Shown: positions 24,984-34,781 of the stretch, in pieces
Numbering within the stretch: position 1 is the stretch's first letter
Layout: every line of letters starts with the position of its first letter
Source: Blastococcus haudaquaticus
Lineage (GTDB): Bacteria; Actinomycetota; Actinomycetes; Mycobacteriales; Geodermatophilaceae
DNA length: 64,000 nt
Direction of reading: 5' to 3'
Assembly: GCF_900230285.1 (NCBI RefSeq)
Contig: NZ_OCNK01000006.1
Span: forward strand, 1 to 64,000
Notes under the pieces: model-generated
What the model was told of the DNA's origin: nothing
Databases searched by the model: none
The model's input: the letters and a program-made list of their open reading frames with translations, nothing else
Translations under genes and position numbers: made by a program

Positions 24984-26191
24984 TGCGCATCGGCCTGGTC
25001 TGCCCGTACCGCTGGGACGTCCCCGGCGGGGTGCAGTACCACGTGCGGGACCTGGCCGAGACGCTCCGCGGCCTCGGGCACCACGTGGAGATCCTCAGCC
25101 CGGCCGAGCGCGAGGAGTCCCTGCCGCCGCACGCGACCTTCGCCGGCCGGACCGTGCCGGTGCCCTACAACGGCTCCATGGCCAGCATGCAGTTCGGTCC
25201 GGTGTCGGCCTCCCGGGTGCGCCGCTGGCTGCGCGACGGGCACTTCGACGTCGTCCACGTGCACGAGCCGGCGTCGCCGTCGGTGTCCCTGCTCGTCTGC
25301 ATGATCGCCAAGGGGCCGGTCGTGGCCACCTTCCACGCCGCGACCACACGGTCGAAGTGGCTCGCCGTCGTCGGTCCCTGGGCGACGCCGTGGCTGGAGC
25401 GGATCAGCGGCCGGATCGCCGTGTCGGACTTCGCCCGTCGCGTGCAGGTCGAGCACCTGGGCGGCGACGCGGTGATCATCCCGAACGGCGTGCACACCGG
25501 GTTCTTCGCCGAGGGGCCCACCCTGCCCGGATTCCGCCGGGGCGTCGACGGCCCGACCATCGGCTTCATCGGCCGCTACCTCGAGCCGCGCAAGGGTCTG
25601 CCCGTGCTGCTCGAGGCCCTGCGGACCGTCGTCCAGGAGCACCCGGGCGCCCGCCTGGTCATCGCCGGCCGCGGGGACGCCGAGGAGCTGTGGCCGCTGG
25701 TCGGGGAGGACCTCCGCCCGCACGTCACCCTGCTCGGTGAGGTCTCCGAGGCCGACAAGGCGGCGTTCCTGCGCTCGGTCGACGTGTACTGCGCGCCGAA
25801 CCTGCTCGGGGAGTCCTTCGGCGTGATCCTCATCGAGGCGATGGCCGCCGGCGCGCCGATCGTCGCCAGCGATCTGGACGCCTTCGCCCGCGTGCTCGAG
25901 GACGGGAAGGCGGGGGTGCTCGTCCGGCGCGACGACGCAGCGGCGCTGGCCGGCGCGCTCGGCGAACTGCTGGGCGACCCGGCGCGACGGGCCGAGCTGT
26001 CCGCCCGCGGCCAGCAGGCCGCCGCGTCGTACGACTGGCAGCTGCTCGCCCGCCGGATCCTGGCCGTGTACGAGACGGTCGTGCCGCCCGGCGGCGGCGG
26101 GGTCGTCGCCGAGGACGACGCCGACTACCCGGGGGTGCCTCCGTGGCGGCGCAAGGCCCGCACGTCCCCAAACGGCTCGAGGCCCCGCTAG
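24983..26191 (+). CDS. pimA: Phosphatidylinositol mannosyltransferase PimA
   Basis: A GT4-family glycosyltransferase of 402 residues transferring mannose from GDP-mannose to phosphatidylinositol at the membrane. It shows the N-terminal GGVQYHVRDLAETLRGLGH loop, VVHVHEPASPS, IPNGVHTGFF and the GT4 signature ESFGVILIEAMAAGAPIVAS. The ATG overlaps the acyltransferase stop by 1 nt. The C-terminal ~30 residues are a charged tail ending KARTSPNGSRPR. Its TAG stop begins a TAGCCT hexamer for the next gene. Confidence 0.93.
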   Translation: MRIGLVCPYRWDVPGGVQYHVRDLAETLRGLGHHVEILSPAEREESLPPHATFAGRTVPVPYNGSMASMQFGPVSASRVRRWLRDGHFDVVHVHEPASPSVSLLVCMIAKGPVVATFHAATTRSKWLAVVGPWATPWLERISGRIAVSDFARRVQVEHLGGDAVIIPNGVHTGFFAEGPTLPGFRRGVDGPTIGFIGRYLEPRKGLPVLLEALRTVVQEHPGARLVIAGRGDAEELWPLVGEDLRPHVTLLGEVSEADKAAFLRSVDVYCAPNLLGESFGVILIEAMAAGAPIVASDLDAFARVLEDGKAGVLVRRDDAAALAGALGELLGDPARRAELSARGQQAAASYDWQLLARRILAVYETVVPPGGGGVVAEDDADYPGVPPWRRKARTSPNGSRPR

Positions 26192-26194
26192 CCT
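26189..26194 (+). promoter_or_regulatory. Probable leaderless -10 hexamer TAGCCT overlapping the pimA stop
   Basis: TAGCCT uses the pimA stop codon as its first three bases and ends 8 nt before the GTG of the LemA-like gene, the same spacing as at polA, pdxT and rarA. Confidence 0.45.
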
Positions 26195-26202
26195 GACGCC
26201 CC

Positions 26203-26739
26203 GTGACGCCCGACGCCTGGTTCCTCGTCGTCGGCGCGCTCCTGCTGGTCCTGGTCGCGTGGGTGACGTGGACGCTGACCCGGCTGAGCCGCCTGGAGGA
26301 CCGCGTCGATCGTGCCTGGCTCGCCCTCGACACGCAGCTGCAGCGCCGTGCCGGCGTGGCGGAGCAGCTCGCCCGGGAGTACCCGGCGGCGGTGGGGGAG
26401 GACCGGGCCGAGTACCTCGCCGCGTTCGCGGCGGACGCCCGCCGCCCCGTCGACGGGGACCGGGAGCTGGCCGAGAACGCTCTGGGACGGGAGCTGCGGG
26501 AGCTGCCGGGGGACCTGCGCGGCGTGCCGGCCTCGCTGCGGACCGACCTGGAGGGCACCGTGATCCGGGTGGCCCTGGCCCGGCGCTTCTACAACGACGC
26601 CGTGCGGGACACCCAGGCCCTGCGCCGGTCGCGGCTGGCGCGGGTGCTGCGACTGCACGGCCGGCGCCCACTGCCCCGGTACTTCGACATCGACGACCGC
26701 CACGAGCAGGCGGCCGGTGCCGGGCGGCCGGCGACCTGA
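26203..26739 (+). CDS. LemA-like single-pass membrane protein
   Basis: A 178-residue protein. One N-terminal helix (WFLVVGALLLVLVAWVTWTL, about 6-25) is followed by a helical cytoplasmic or external region. That region has LEDRVDRAWLALDTQLQRRA and, near the end, ARRFYNDAVRDTQALRR, both typical of LemA-type proteins, then PLPRYFDID. The function of the family is unclear. It has the same place as Rv2609c-type membrane proteins after pimA. The GTG start shows no clear RBS, which fits a leaderless transcript. Confidence 0.7.
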   Translation: MTPDAWFLVVGALLLVLVAWVTWTLTRLSRLEDRVDRAWLALDTQLQRRAGVAEQLAREYPAAVGEDRAEYLAAFAADARRPVDGDRELAENALGRELRELPGDLRGVPASLRTDLEGTVIRVALARRFYNDAVRDTQALRRSRLARVLRLHGRRPLPRYFDIDDRHEQAAGAGRPAT

Positions 26740-26746
26740 CCCGCCG

Positions 26747-26752
26747 TACGAT
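26747..26752 (+). promoter_or_regulatory. Probable pdxS -10 hexamer TACGAT
   Basis: TACGAT matches TANNNT 41 nt upstream of the pdxS start, just after the stop of the LemA-like gene. It would produce a leader of about 35 nt. Confidence 0.35.
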
Positions 26753-26793
26753 CGGTCCTCCGAAGAACGTCCGCCCGTCCCGAAGGCCACGCC

Positions 26794-27690
26794 GTGTCAG
26801 CGCAGACCCCCTCCACCGGAACCGATCGCGTCAAGCGCGGGATGGCCGAGCAGCTCAAGGGCGGCGTCATCATGGACGTCGTCACGCCCGAGCAGGCGAA
26901 GATCGCCGAGGACGCCGGCGCGGTGGCCGTGATGGCCCTGGAGCGCGTGCCCGCCGACATCCGCGCCGAGGGCGGGATCTCCCGGATGAGCGACCCCGAC
27001 ATGATCGAGGGCATCATCGGCGCCGTCTCCATCCCGGTGATGGCCAAGGCCCGCATCGGGCACTTCGTCGAGGCGCAGGTGCTCCAGGCGCTCGGGGTCG
27101 ACTACATCGACGAGTCCGAGGTGCTCACCCCGGCCGACGAGGCCCACCACATCGCCAAGAGCGCGTTCACGGTGCCGTTCGTGTGCGGCGCGACGGACCT
27201 CGGCGAGGCGCTGCGGCGCATCTCCGAGGGCGCGGCGATGATCCGGTCCAAGGGCGAGGCAGGGACCGGCAACGTCGTGGAGGCCACCCGGCACATGCGG
27301 TCCATCCGCGCCGGCATCAAGGCGCTGGGCACGCTCGACGAGACCGAGCTGTTCGTGGCCGCGAAGGAGCTGCGCGCGCCCTACGACCTCGTGGTCGAGG
27401 TCGCCCGGCTGGGGAAGCTGCCCGTCGTCCTGTTCACCGCCGGCGGCATCGCCACCCCCGCGGACGCGGCGATGATGATGCAGCTCGGTGCCGAGGGTGT
27501 CTTCGTGGGCTCGGGGATCTTCAAGTCCGGTGACCCCGCCCAGCGCGCCGCCGCGATCGTGCAGGCGACGACCTTCCACGACGACCCCGATGTCATCGCC
27601 AAGGTGTCCCGCGGCCTGGGCGAGCCGATGGTCGGGATCAACGTCGCCACCCTGCCCGAGAGCGAGCGGTTCGCCACCCGGGGCTGGTGA
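26794..27690 (+). CDS. pdxS: Pyridoxal 5'-phosphate synthase subunit PdxS
   Basis: Synthase subunit of the deoxyxylulose-independent vitamin B6 pathway; condenses ribose 5-phosphate, glyceraldehyde 3-phosphate and ammonia supplied by PdxT. Its 298 residues are strongly conserved: [49 protein letters not shown] (catalytic Lys), [16 protein letters not shown] and [10 protein letters not shown] 26794 gives the usual N-terminus. The pdxT subunit gene lies about 1.1 kb downstream, separated by one membrane-protein gene. Confidence 0.97.
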   Translation: MSAQTPSTGTDRVKRGMAEQLKGGVIMDVVTPEQAKIAEDAGAVAVMALERVPADIRAEGGISRMSDPDMIEGIIGAVSIPVMAKARIGHFVEAQVLQALGVDYIDESEVLTPADEAHHIAKSAFTVPFVCGATDLGEALRRISEGAAMIRSKGEAGTGNVVEATRHMRSIRAGIKALGTLDETELFVAAKELRAPYDLVVEVARLGKLPVVLFTAGGIATPADAAMMMQLGAEGVFVGSGIFKSGDPAQRAAAIVQATTFHDDPDVIAKVSRGLGEPMVGINVATLPESERFATRGW

Positions 27691-28787
27691 CCGACCCCGC
27701 CGTCGCGGACCGCATCGGGGGACTCGACCTCGCGCGCGGTCTGGCCGTGCTGGGGATGTTCGGTGCTCACCTGGACATCGGCACGGAGCTGACGAGGCAC
27801 CCGTCCACCTGGGCGGCGGTCGTCGACGGCCGCTCGTCGATCCTGTTCGCCACCCTGGCAGGGGTCTCGATCGCGCTCCTCTCCGGCCGCACCAGGCCGG
27901 CCGACGGCGTCGACCTGGTCCGTGCCCGGTTGCGGATCACCGTGCGCGCCGCGTGGGTGTTCGCCATCGGCGCGGTGCTGGAGTGGCTGGACACCTTCGT
28001 CGCGATCATCCTCGGCGTCTACGCGGTGCTGTTCGTGCTGGCGCTGCCGTTCCTGCGCTGGCCGCCGCGGCGGCTGTTCCTCGCCGCGGGAGCCGTCGCG
28101 GTGGCCGGCCCGCCGCTGAACGTCCTCCTCGGGCAGGGCCTGTCGGTCGCCGACGCGGAGTCGCACTACGTCGCGGAACTGCTGGTCACCGGCAGCTACC
28201 CGGCCATGCTGTGGCTCGCGTTCCTCCTGGTCGGGCTGGCCGTGGGTCGCCTCGATCTCACCTCCGCCGGTGTGCGGGCGCGGCTGGCCGGGGCCGGGGC
28301 GGGCGCCGCCGTGCTGGGGTACGCGGGTGGCTGGACGAGCAACCGCGCCGTCGCGGACGGTGCCCCGTCCGGTGGGCCGTCGGCAGGTTTCGCCTCGCCC
28401 CTCGGGTCGTGGGAGGCCGCATGGCTGACCGGTGCCGAGCCGCACAGCGGCACGACGTCCGAGCTGGTCGGGTCCGGCGGGTTCGCCGTCCTCGTGATCG
28501 CCGGGTGCCTGGTGCTGGCGGACAGGCTGCCGCTGCTGACGGCACCCCTGCGCGCGGTCGGGGCGCTCGCGCTGTCGGTCTACACCGCGCAGATCGTCGT
28601 CCTGTGGGCGCTGCTCGCCGTCGAGCCGGACCGTCCGCGCGGCGTCGCCGTCTGGCTGGTCTTCACCGTCTCGGCGCTCGCCGGCGCCGCGGTGTGGCGG
28701 TGGAAGCTCGGGCGGGGGCCGCTGGAACGGCTGCTGACCTGGAGCTCCAGCCGGGCGGCCGCCGTCCCGCCGTCGGTGCGGCCGTAA
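27687..28787 (+). CDS. Polytopic membrane protein of the DUF1624/DUF418 acyltransferase-like group
   Basis: A 366-residue protein with about 9-10 hydrophobic helices. The N-terminal [20 protein letters not shown] resembles the R-x-x-x-L-D-x-x-R-G start of heparan-N-acetyltransferase-like and DUF418 proteins. [16 protein letters not shown] is the usual C-terminal helix. It might acylate a cell-surface glycan or act in transport; no direct evidence. The GTG start overlaps the pdxS stop, so it is translated with pdxS although it has no evident role in B6 synthesis. Its TAA stop lies inside a promoter-like TAACCT. Confidence 0.7.
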   Translation: MTDPAVADRIGGLDLARGLAVLGMFGAHLDIGTELTRHPSTWAAVVDGRSSILFATLAGVSIALLSGRTRPADGVDLVRARLRITVRAAWVFAIGAVLEWLDTFVAIILGVYAVLFVLALPFLRWPPRRLFLAAGAVAVAGPPLNVLLGQGLSVADAESHYVAELLVTGSYPAMLWLAFLLVGLAVGRLDLTSAGVRARLAGAGAGAAVLGYAGGWTSNRAVADGAPSGGPSAGFASPLGSWEAAWLTGAEPHSGTTSELVGSGGFAVLVIAGCLVLADRLPLLTAPLRAVGALALSVYTAQIVVLWALLAVEPDRPRGVAVWLVFTVSALAGAAVWRWKLGRGPLERLLTWSSSRAAAVPPSVRP

Positions 28788-28790
28788 CCT
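28785..28790 (+). promoter_or_regulatory. Probable leaderless pdxT -10 hexamer TAACCT overlapping a stop codon
   Basis: TAACCT begins with the TAA stop of the preceding gene and ends 8 nt before the pdxT GTG. This suggests pdxT can be transcribed apart from pdxS. Confidence 0.45.
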
Positions 28791-28798
28791 TTCCCGTC

Positions 28799-29458
28799 GT
28801 GCCCGCCGTCCCCGCCCGCCCCGTCATCGGGGTGCTCGCGCTCCAGGGCGATGTCCGGGAGCACCTGGCCGCGCTCGCCGAGCAGGGCGCCGAGGCCGTT
28901 CCCGTCCGGCGGGCCGCCGAGCTGTCCGCCGTGGACGGCATCGTGCTGCCGGGTGGGGAGTCGACCACCATCGTGAAACTGGCCGTCCGGTCCGGCCTGC
29001 TCGACCTGCTGCGGGCAGCGGTGCGCGCGGGGCTGCCCGCCTACGGGTCGTGTGCCGGGATGATCCTGCTCGCCGACCGCATCCTCGATGCGCCGCCGGA
29101 CCAGGAGACGGTGGGCGGGCTGGACGTGACGGTCCGCCGCAACGCCTTCGGCCGGCAGGTGGACTCCTTCGAGTCCGAGGTCGAGCTGGGGCTCGAGGGC
29201 GGGCCGCTGCACGCGGTCTTCATCCGCGCGCCGTGGGTGGAGGAGGCCGGCGAGGGCGTCGAGGTACTCGGGCGGGTCGTCGGCGGAGCGGCCGACGGTA
29301 GGATCGTCGCGGTCCGCCAGGGGAACCTGGTGGCCACGAGCTTCCACCCCGAGCTGACCGGGGACCGCCGGGTGCACGCGCTGTTCGTCGAAGTCGTGCG
29401 CCGTCACCTGGCCGAGCAGGCCGGCGCGGAGGCCGGGAACGAGAGGGGCACCCCATGA
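28799..29458 (+). CDS. pdxT: Pyridoxal 5'-phosphate synthase glutaminase subunit PdxT
   Basis: Class I glutamine amidotransferase that releases ammonia for PdxS; 219 residues. It has [21 protein letters not shown] (oxyanion region), nucleophile C85 in GSCAGM, and SFHPEL with the His-Glu pair near the C-terminus. GTG 28799 gives the standard N-terminus; no RBS is obvious. The stop overlaps the yebC start (ATGA). Confidence 0.95.
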   Translation: MPAVPARPVIGVLALQGDVREHLAALAEQGAEAVPVRRAAELSAVDGIVLPGGESTTIVKLAVRSGLLDLLRAAVRAGLPAYGSCAGMILLADRILDAPPDQETVGGLDVTVRRNAFGRQVDSFESEVELGLEGGPLHAVFIRAPWVEEAGEGVEVLGRVVGGAADGRIVAVRQGNLVATSFHPELTGDRRVHALFVEVVRRHLAEQAGAEAGNERGTP

Positions 29459-30204
29459 GCGGCCATTCCAAGTGGGCGACGACCAAGCACAAGAAGGCGG
29501 GGATCGACGCCAAGCGCGGCAAGCTCTTCGCCAAGCTGATCAAGAACATCGAGGTCGCCGCCCGCACCGGTGGCGGGGACCTCTCCGGTAACCCGACGCT
29601 GTTCGACGCCGTCCAGAAGGCGAAGAAGAGCTCGGTCCCCAACGACAACATCGACCGCGCGGTCAAGCGCGGAGCCGGCCTCGAGGCCGGTGGCGTCGAC
29701 TACCAGTCGATCACCTACGAGGGCTATGCCGCGGCCGGCGTCGCCGTGCTCATCGAGTGCCTCACCGACAACAAGAACCGCTCGGCCATGGAGGTGCGGA
29801 CGGCGATGACCCGCAACGGCGGGAACATGGCCGACCCGGGCTCGGTGTCCTACCTGTTCTCCCGCAAGGGCGTCATCGTCGTGCCCGCGACGGGCACCAC
29901 CGAGGACGACGTGCTGATGGCCGTCCTGGACGCCGGCGCCGAGGAGGTCCGCGACCTCGGCGACACCTTCGAGATCGTGTGCGAGCCGGGCGACATCGTG
30001 GCCGTCCGCACCGCGCTGCAGGAGGCGGGCATCGAGTACGACTCGGCCGACATGGGCTTCGTGCCCAGCGTCCAGGTCGAGCTGGACGCCGACGGCGCCG
30101 CCAAGGTGTTCAAGCTGATCGACGCGCTCGAGGACCTGGACGACGTGCAGAACGTCTACGCGAACTACGACGTGTCCGACGACGTCCTGGAGACGATCGG
30201 CTAG
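29455..30204 (+). CDS. yebC: YebC/PmpR family transcriptional regulator
   Basis: A 249-residue protein with the TACO1/YebC start [20 protein letters not shown], the conserved [20 protein letters not shown] and the ending [17 protein letters not shown]. The family has been described as DNA-binding regulators, and in some species as translation factors relieving polyproline stalls. The place before ruvC is conserved across actinobacteria. The ATG overlaps the pdxT stop. Confidence 0.95.
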   Translation: MSGHSKWATTKHKKAGIDAKRGKLFAKLIKNIEVAARTGGGDLSGNPTLFDAVQKAKKSSVPNDNIDRAVKRGAGLEAGGVDYQSITYEGYAAAGVAVLIECLTDNKNRSAMEVRTAMTRNGGNMADPGSVSYLFSRKGVIVVPATGTTEDDVLMAVLDAGAEEVRDLGDTFEIVCEPGDIVAVRTALQEAGIEYDSADMGFVPSVQVELDADGAAKVFKLIDALEDLDDVQNVYANYDVSDDVLETIG

Positions 30205-30239
30205 CGGTGTGTCGGGGCCCGGCGTTCGCGCCGCACGGC

Positions 30240-30245
30240 TAGCCT
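30240..30245 (+). promoter_or_regulatory. Probable ruvC -10 hexamer TAGCCT
   Basis: TAGCCT lies 37 nt upstream of the ruvC ATG in the 78-bp gap after yebC, and would drive ruvC-ruvA-ruvB with a leader of about 31 nt. Confidence 0.4.
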
Positions 30246-30282
30246 CGGTCGAACAGGCGTTCGGCTGACCAGGGGGCTCCAC

Positions 30283-30849
30283 ATGCGCGTGCTCGGCATC
30301 GACCCGGGTCTCACCCGGTGCGGGTGGGGGGTCGTCGACGGCCGTCCCGGTTCCCGGCCCACGGCGATCGGGGTCGGGGTGCTGCGCACCATGGCCGAGC
30401 TCGACCTGGAGCTCCGGCTGCTGGAGCTGCACACCGCCGTGACGGCGCTGCTGCGCGAGCACCGGCCCGATGTGGTCGCGATCGAGCGGGTCTTCACGCA
30501 GAACAACAAGGGCACCGCGATGGGGACGGCGCAGGCCGCCGGCGTGGCCGCGCTCGCCGCCGCCCAGGCCGACCGTCCGGTCGCGTGGCACACGCCGAGC
30601 GAGGTCAAGGCCGCCATCTCCGGCAACGGCCGCGCGGACAAGGAGCAGGTCACCATGATGGTCACCCGGGTCCTGGGGCTGGCCAGTCCGCCCAAGCCGG
30701 CCGACGCCGCGGACGCGCTCGCACTGGCCGTCTGCCACGCCTGGCGCGGGCCGGCGCAGCAGCGGCTGCGGGTCGCCGCCCTGGCCGGTGGCATCGGCGC
30801 CCCCGTCGTGCAGCGCACGCTGCCCCGCTGGACGGGGATCGCCAAGTGA
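30283..30849 (+). CDS. ruvC: Holliday junction resolvase RuvC
   Basis: Endonuclease that resolves Holliday junctions at the RuvAB complex; 188 residues. It has the catalytic N-terminus [16 protein letters not shown] with Asp7, [20 protein letters not shown] with the second acidic residue, and [15 protein letters not shown] with the C-terminal Asp pair. It is the first gene of ruvCAB; the ruvA GTG overlaps its stop. Confidence 0.97.
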   Translation: MRVLGIDPGLTRCGWGVVDGRPGSRPTAIGVGVLRTMAELDLELRLLELHTAVTALLREHRPDVVAIERVFTQNNKGTAMGTAQAAGVAALAAAQADRPVAWHTPSEVKAAISGNGRADKEQVTMMVTRVLGLASPPKPADAADALALAVCHAWRGPAQQRLRVAALAGGIGAPVVQRTLPRWTGIAK

Positions 30850-31478
30850 TCGCGTCGGTCTCCGGCCGGGTGGCTGCGGTGTCTCCCGACGGTGCGGTCG
30901 TCGAGGTCGGTGGCATCGGCCTCGCCGTCCAGTGCACGCCGGGCACCATTGCCCGGCTCACCGTGGGGGAGGCCGCCCGCCTGTCGACCAGCCTGATCGT
31001 GCGCGAGGACTCGCTCACGCTCTACGGCTTCGCCGACGACGACGAGCGCCAGTTGTTCGAGCTGCTGCAGACCGCCAACGGCGTCGGGCCCCGGCTCGCC
31101 CAGGCGGTGCTCGCCATCCACCCGCCGCGCGAGGTCCGCCGCGCCGTCTCGACGGCCGACGTCAAGGCGCTCATGCAGGTGCCCGGCATCGGCAAGAAGG
31201 GCGCCGAGCGGCTCATCCTGGAGCTGCGCGACCGGCTCGGTTCGATCACCACCGACACGTCGCTGGACGCGCCGTCCGGGCTGCCGTCGGTGACGCCGGT
31301 GGCGCCGTGGCGCGATCAGCTCACCGCAGCCCTGATGAGCCTCGGCTGGAGCATCAAGGAGGCCGAGGGCGCGGTGCTGCAGCTCGCGCCCGTGGCCGAC
31401 GAGCAGATCGTGGCGAACGGGTCGGTGGAGGTGGCGGTGCTGCTCAGGCAGGCCCTGCAGCTGCTGGGTAGGTCATGA
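30846..31478 (+). CDS. ruvA: Holliday junction branch migration protein RuvA
   Basis: Tetrameric DNA-binding subunit that recognises the four-way junction and loads RuvB. The 210 residues begin [23 protein letters not shown], then [21 protein letters not shown], two helix-hairpin-helix motifs ([10 protein letters not shown] and [16 protein letters not shown]) and a C-terminal domain III that binds RuvB. The GTG start overlaps the ruvC stop (GTGA) and its end overlaps the ruvB start. Confidence 0.96.
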   Translation: MIASVSGRVAAVSPDGAVVEVGGIGLAVQCTPGTIARLTVGEAARLSTSLIVREDSLTLYGFADDDERQLFELLQTANGVGPRLAQAVLAIHPPREVRRAVSTADVKALMQVPGIGKKGAERLILELRDRLGSITTDTSLDAPSGLPSVTPVAPWRDQLTAALMSLGWSIKEAEGAVLQLAPVADEQIVANGSVEVAVLLRQALQLLGRS

Positions 31479-32620
31479 GTTCGCCCTTCGACCGGCCGCT
31501 GGCCGGCTCCATCGCCGACGAGCTGGGGAAGGACACCTCGGTGTCGCCGCAGGCCGGGGACGAGGAGCGCGTGGTCGAGTCCGCGCTGCGCCCGCACTCG
31601 CTGCACGACTTCATCGGCCAGCCCAAGGTCGCCCGCCAGCTCGCTCTGGTCCTCGAGGGCGCCAAGCGGCGGGGCCGGCCGCCGGACCACGTGCTGCTCT
31701 CCGGGCCGCCCGGCCTGGGCAAGACCAGCCTCGCGCTGATCATCGGGTCCGAGCTGGGCACCTCGGTGAAGATCACCAGCGGCCCGGCGATCGAACGCTC
31801 GGGCGATCTCGCCGCGATGCTCTCCAACCTCTCGCCCGGCGACGTGCTGTTCATCGACGAGATCCACCGGATCGCCCGCCCCGCCGAGGAACTGCTGTAC
31901 ATGGCGATGGAGGACTTCCGCGTCGACGTCGTCGTCGGCAAGGGGCCGGGCGCCACGGCGATCCCGCTGGAGATCAGCCCGTTCACGCTCGTCGGCGCCA
32001 CCACGCGGGCAGGCCTGCTGACGGGGCCGCTGCGCGACCGCTTCGGCTTCGTCGGGCAGATGGAGTTCTACGAGCCCGCCGAGCTGCAGCTGGTGCTGCG
32101 GCGGAGCGCCGACCTGCTGGGGGTGGAGCTCACCGACGACGGGTCCGCGGAGATCGCCGGCCGCTCGCGCGGGACCCCGCGCATCGCCAACCGGCTGCTG
32201 CGCCGCGTGCGCGACTACGCCGAGGTCGAGGCCGACGGCCGGGTGACCCGCGAGGTCGCGCAGGCCGCGCTGGCGCTCTACGACGTCGACGTGCTCGGTC
32301 TGGACCGGCTCGACCGCGCCGTGCTGGAGGCGCTCGTCGTCCGGTTCGGGGGCGGACCGGTCGGCGTCGCCACGCTCGCCGTGGCCGTGGGGGAGGAGTC
32401 CAACACCGTCGAGGAGGTGTGCGAGCCCTTCCTCGTGCGCGCCGGGCTGCTGGCGCGGACGCCCCGGGGGCGGGTGGCCACCGAGGCGGCATGGCACCAC
32501 CTCGGGCACCCGCTGCCCCGCGGCGGAGCGCTGATCAGCGGTGCCGGTGGGTCCTTCGGCGGGGGGACCGGCGCACCGACGACCCCGGGTGCGTCGTCAG
32601 AGCCCCTGTTCGGCGCATAG
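31475..32620 (+). CDS. ruvB: Holliday junction DNA helicase RuvB
   Basis: AAA+ motor for branch migration; 381 residues. Walker A GPPGLGKT is at 77-84 and Walker B is LFIDEIHR. Sensor residues lie in [19 protein letters not shown], and the winged helix has [23 protein letters not shown]. The C-terminal ~35 residues are a Gly/Ala-rich extension beyond the usual end. The start is coupled to ruvA (ATGA). The TAG stop is the first half of TAGACT upstream of yajC. Confidence 0.97.
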   Translation: MSSPFDRPLAGSIADELGKDTSVSPQAGDEERVVESALRPHSLHDFIGQPKVARQLALVLEGAKRRGRPPDHVLLSGPPGLGKTSLALIIGSELGTSVKITSGPAIERSGDLAAMLSNLSPGDVLFIDEIHRIARPAEELLYMAMEDFRVDVVVGKGPGATAIPLEISPFTLVGATTRAGLLTGPLRDRFGFVGQMEFYEPAELQLVLRRSADLLGVELTDDGSAEIAGRSRGTPRIANRLLRRVRDYAEVEADGRVTREVAQAALALYDVDVLGLDRLDRAVLEALVVRFGGGPVGVATLAVAVGEESNTVEEVCEPFLVRAGLLARTPRGRVATEAAWHHLGHPLPRGGALISGAGGSFGGGTGAPTTPGASSEPLFGA

Positions 32621-32623
32621 ACT
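32618..32623 (+). promoter_or_regulatory. Probable yajC-secDF -10 hexamer TAGACT overlapping the ruvB stop
   Basis: TAGACT fits TANNNT and contains the ruvB stop. It would give yajC a 5' leader of about 145 nt (32629-32775), in which I see no recognised riboswitch. Confidence 0.4.
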
Positions 32624-32775
32624 CCCGCTCGCTGGCGCGCAACTCGTCCGGCCGTGGCCGCGCGCGTCCCGTCCGGTCGCCTGCGCGCCGCAGCTGACCG
32701 ACGCATTCGAGCGGTCCCCGTCCCGGGGCCGCACCCACCGCGGAGCAGGCCGCGCGGTAGAGAGGCACATCTGTC

Positions 32776-33126
32776 GTGGAGCAGTACTTCCCGATCATCA
32801 TCCTGGGCCTGCTGGCCGTCATGCTCTTCGTCCTGCCGGCCCGGCAGCGCAAGCGCATGCAGGCGCAGGCGCAGGAGATGCAGGACTCCCTGACCGTCGG
32901 CACCCCGGTCATGACGACCAGCGGCCTGCACGGCACGGTCGCGGCCCTGGCCGAGAAGACGGTCGACCTGGAGATCGCTCCGGGCATCGTCGTCACCTTC
33001 GCCCGGCCGGCGATCCTGGAGATCCGCAAGCCGCTCGGGGACCCCGGGCACGCGGCGACCGACGAGGGCACCGACAGCGGTACCCCCGGCGCGACCGGCG
33101 GACGGCCCGCCGACGGCACCCTCTGA
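32776..33126 (+). CDS. yajC: Preprotein translocase subunit YajC
   Basis: Single-span accessory subunit of the SecDF-YajC complex; 116 residues. A hydrophobic N-terminal helix (YFPIIILGLLAVMLFVLPA) is followed by ARQRKRMQAQAQEMQDSLTVG and the conserved MTTSGLHGTVAALAEKTVDLEIAPG. The C-terminal 30 residues are acidic and low-complexity. GTG 32776. It is followed by secD after 14 nt. Confidence 0.93.
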   Translation: MEQYFPIIILGLLAVMLFVLPARQRKRMQAQAQEMQDSLTVGTPVMTTSGLHGTVAALAEKTVDLEIAPGIVVTFARPAILEIRKPLGDPGHAATDEGTDSGTPGATGGRPADGTL

Positions 33127-33140
33127 CCCGGGGAACCACC

Positions 33141-34781
33141 GTGGCCAACCGCTCCCTGCCGGCAGGCCGGTACTTCGCTGCCTTCCTGCTGATCGTCGCC
33201 ATCCTGTACGGGCTCATCTACTTCACCGGCAGCGTCCGCACGCCCCAGCTCGGCCTCGACCTGCGTGGCGGGACGACGGTCACCCTCGCCGCCCGCACGC
33301 CGGACGGTCAGGCGCCCGCACCGGAGGACCTGGAGCTGGCCCGCCAGATCATCGAACAGCGGGTCAACGGCCTCGGGGTTGCCGAGGCCGAGGTGGTCAC
33401 CGAGGGCGACTCGAACATCGTCATCTCGGTCCCGGGTGACAACGGCGACCAGGCGCGGGAGCTGGGCCAGACGGCGCAGCTGCGCTTCCGGCCGGTCATC
33501 TCCGGCCCCGAGCCGGCCACGCCGGCGACGCCGGAGAGCTCGGCCCCCAGCGACGACGCCGCCGCGACGGACCCGGCGGCCGCCACCGACGGGGCGGAGC
33601 CCACCGCCGCGGGGTCCACCGACCCCGCCGAGCCCACCGGCACCGCCGCGCCGTCCGGGGATGCGGTCGAGGACCCCGAGGCCGACACCTCCCGGCCCCC
33701 CGTCACCCAGGAGGAGGCCGCCGCCGAGTTCGCCACCCTCACCTGCGAGAACGAGGCGCCGGGCACCGTGGACCGGCCCGACGACTTCGTCGCCTCCTGC
33801 AGCGAGGACGGAACGGCCAAGTACCTGCTCGGCCAGGCGGTCGTCGAGGGCACCGACGTCACCGATGCCACGGCCGGGACCCGGGCCGGCACGGGTGAGT
33901 GGATCGTCCAGCTCGACTTCAACTCCCAGGGGTCGGCGGCCTGGGCCGCCTTCACCGGGGCCAACGTGGGCAGCTCGGTCGGCATCACGCTCGACGGCCG
34001 GGTCATCTCGGCGCCGACGATCAACCAGGCCATCGCGGGCGGCACGGAGATCTCCGGCAGCTTCACGCAGGAGTCGGCCACCGACCTGGCCAACCAGCTC
34101 AAGTACGGCGCGCTGCCGTTGAGCTTCACGCAGGCCACCGCGCAGTCGATCTCGACCGAGCTCGGTGAGGAGCAGCTCCGGGCGGGCCTGCTCGCCGGAG
34201 CCCTCGGCATCGCGCTCGTCTTCCTGTACTCCCTGGTCTACTACCGGCTGCTCGGCCTGGTGATGATCGCCAGCCTGGTCCTGTCCGGAATCGTGGTCTA
34301 CGCCTGCCTGGTGCTGCTGGGCCGGCAGATCGGCTTCACGCTGAGCCTGGCCGGCATCGCCGGCTTCATCGTCGCCCTCGGCATCACCGCGGACTCCTTC
34401 GTCGTCTACTTCGAGCGGATCAAGGACGAGATCCGGGAGGGCCGCAGCTTCCGTTCGGCGGTTCCCCGCGCGTGGGTCCGCGCCCGCCGCACCATCCTGT
34501 CGGCCGACGCGGTCAGCTTCCTGGCGGCCGCGATCCTGTACTGGCTGGCGATCGGTGACGTGAAGGGTTTCGCCTTCACCCTGGGCATGTCGACGGTCCT
34601 GGACCTGATCGTGGTCTTCCTCTTCACCCACCCGCTGATGTCGGTGCTGTCCCGGTTCCGGTGGTTCGGCAGCAGCCGCATCTCCGGTCTCGGCCGGGTG
34701 GAGCACACCCGCCGTCCTGCCCACAGCCCGGCGGCCGACCGCGACCTGGTCGGCGCCGGCGCAGACAGGAGCACCTCATGA
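33141..34781 (+). CDS. secD: Protein translocase subunit SecD
   Basis: Proton-driven membrane component that pulls exported proteins out of SecYEG; 546 residues. The first helix (YFAAFLLIVAILYGLIYF) is followed by LGLDLRGGTTVTL and a large periplasmic domain. That domain holds an Ala/Pro/Thr/Ser-rich low-complexity insert at about residues 125-190. The SecD core contains GITADSFVVYFERIKDEIREG and five more helices. GTG 33141 is chosen because the frame upstream lies within yajC. The stop overlaps secF. Confidence 0.95.
   Translation: MANRSLPAGRYFAAFLLIVAILYGLIYFTGSVRTPQLGLDLRGGTTVTLAARTPDGQAPAPEDLELARQIIEQRVNGLGVAEAEVVTEGDSNIVISVPGDNGDQARELGQTAQLRFRPVISGPEPATPATPESSAPSDDAAATDPAAATDGAEPTAAGSTDPAEPTGTAAPSGDAVEDPEADTSRPPVTQEEAAAEFATLTCENEAPGTVDRPDDFVASCSEDGTAKYLLGQAVVEGTDVTDATAGTRAGTGEWIVQLDFNSQGSAAWAAFTGANVGSSVGITLDGRVISAPTINQAIAGGTEISGSFTQESATDLANQLKYGALPLSFTQATAQSISTELGEEQLRAGLLAGALGIALVFLYSLVYYRLLGLVMIASLVLSGIVVYACLVLLGRQIGFTLSLAGIAGFIVALGITADSFVVYFERIKDEIREGRSFRSAVPRAWVRARRTILSADAVSFLAAAILYWLAIGDVKGFAFTLGMSTVLDLIVVFLFTHPLMSVLSRFRWFGSSRISGLGRVEHTRRPAHSPAADRDLVGAGADRSTS

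Noticed and set aside
32624-32775. Riboswitch in the yajC leader
   Set aside because: GC-rich leader of about 150 nt with no recognised conserved core; it may only be untranslated leader.
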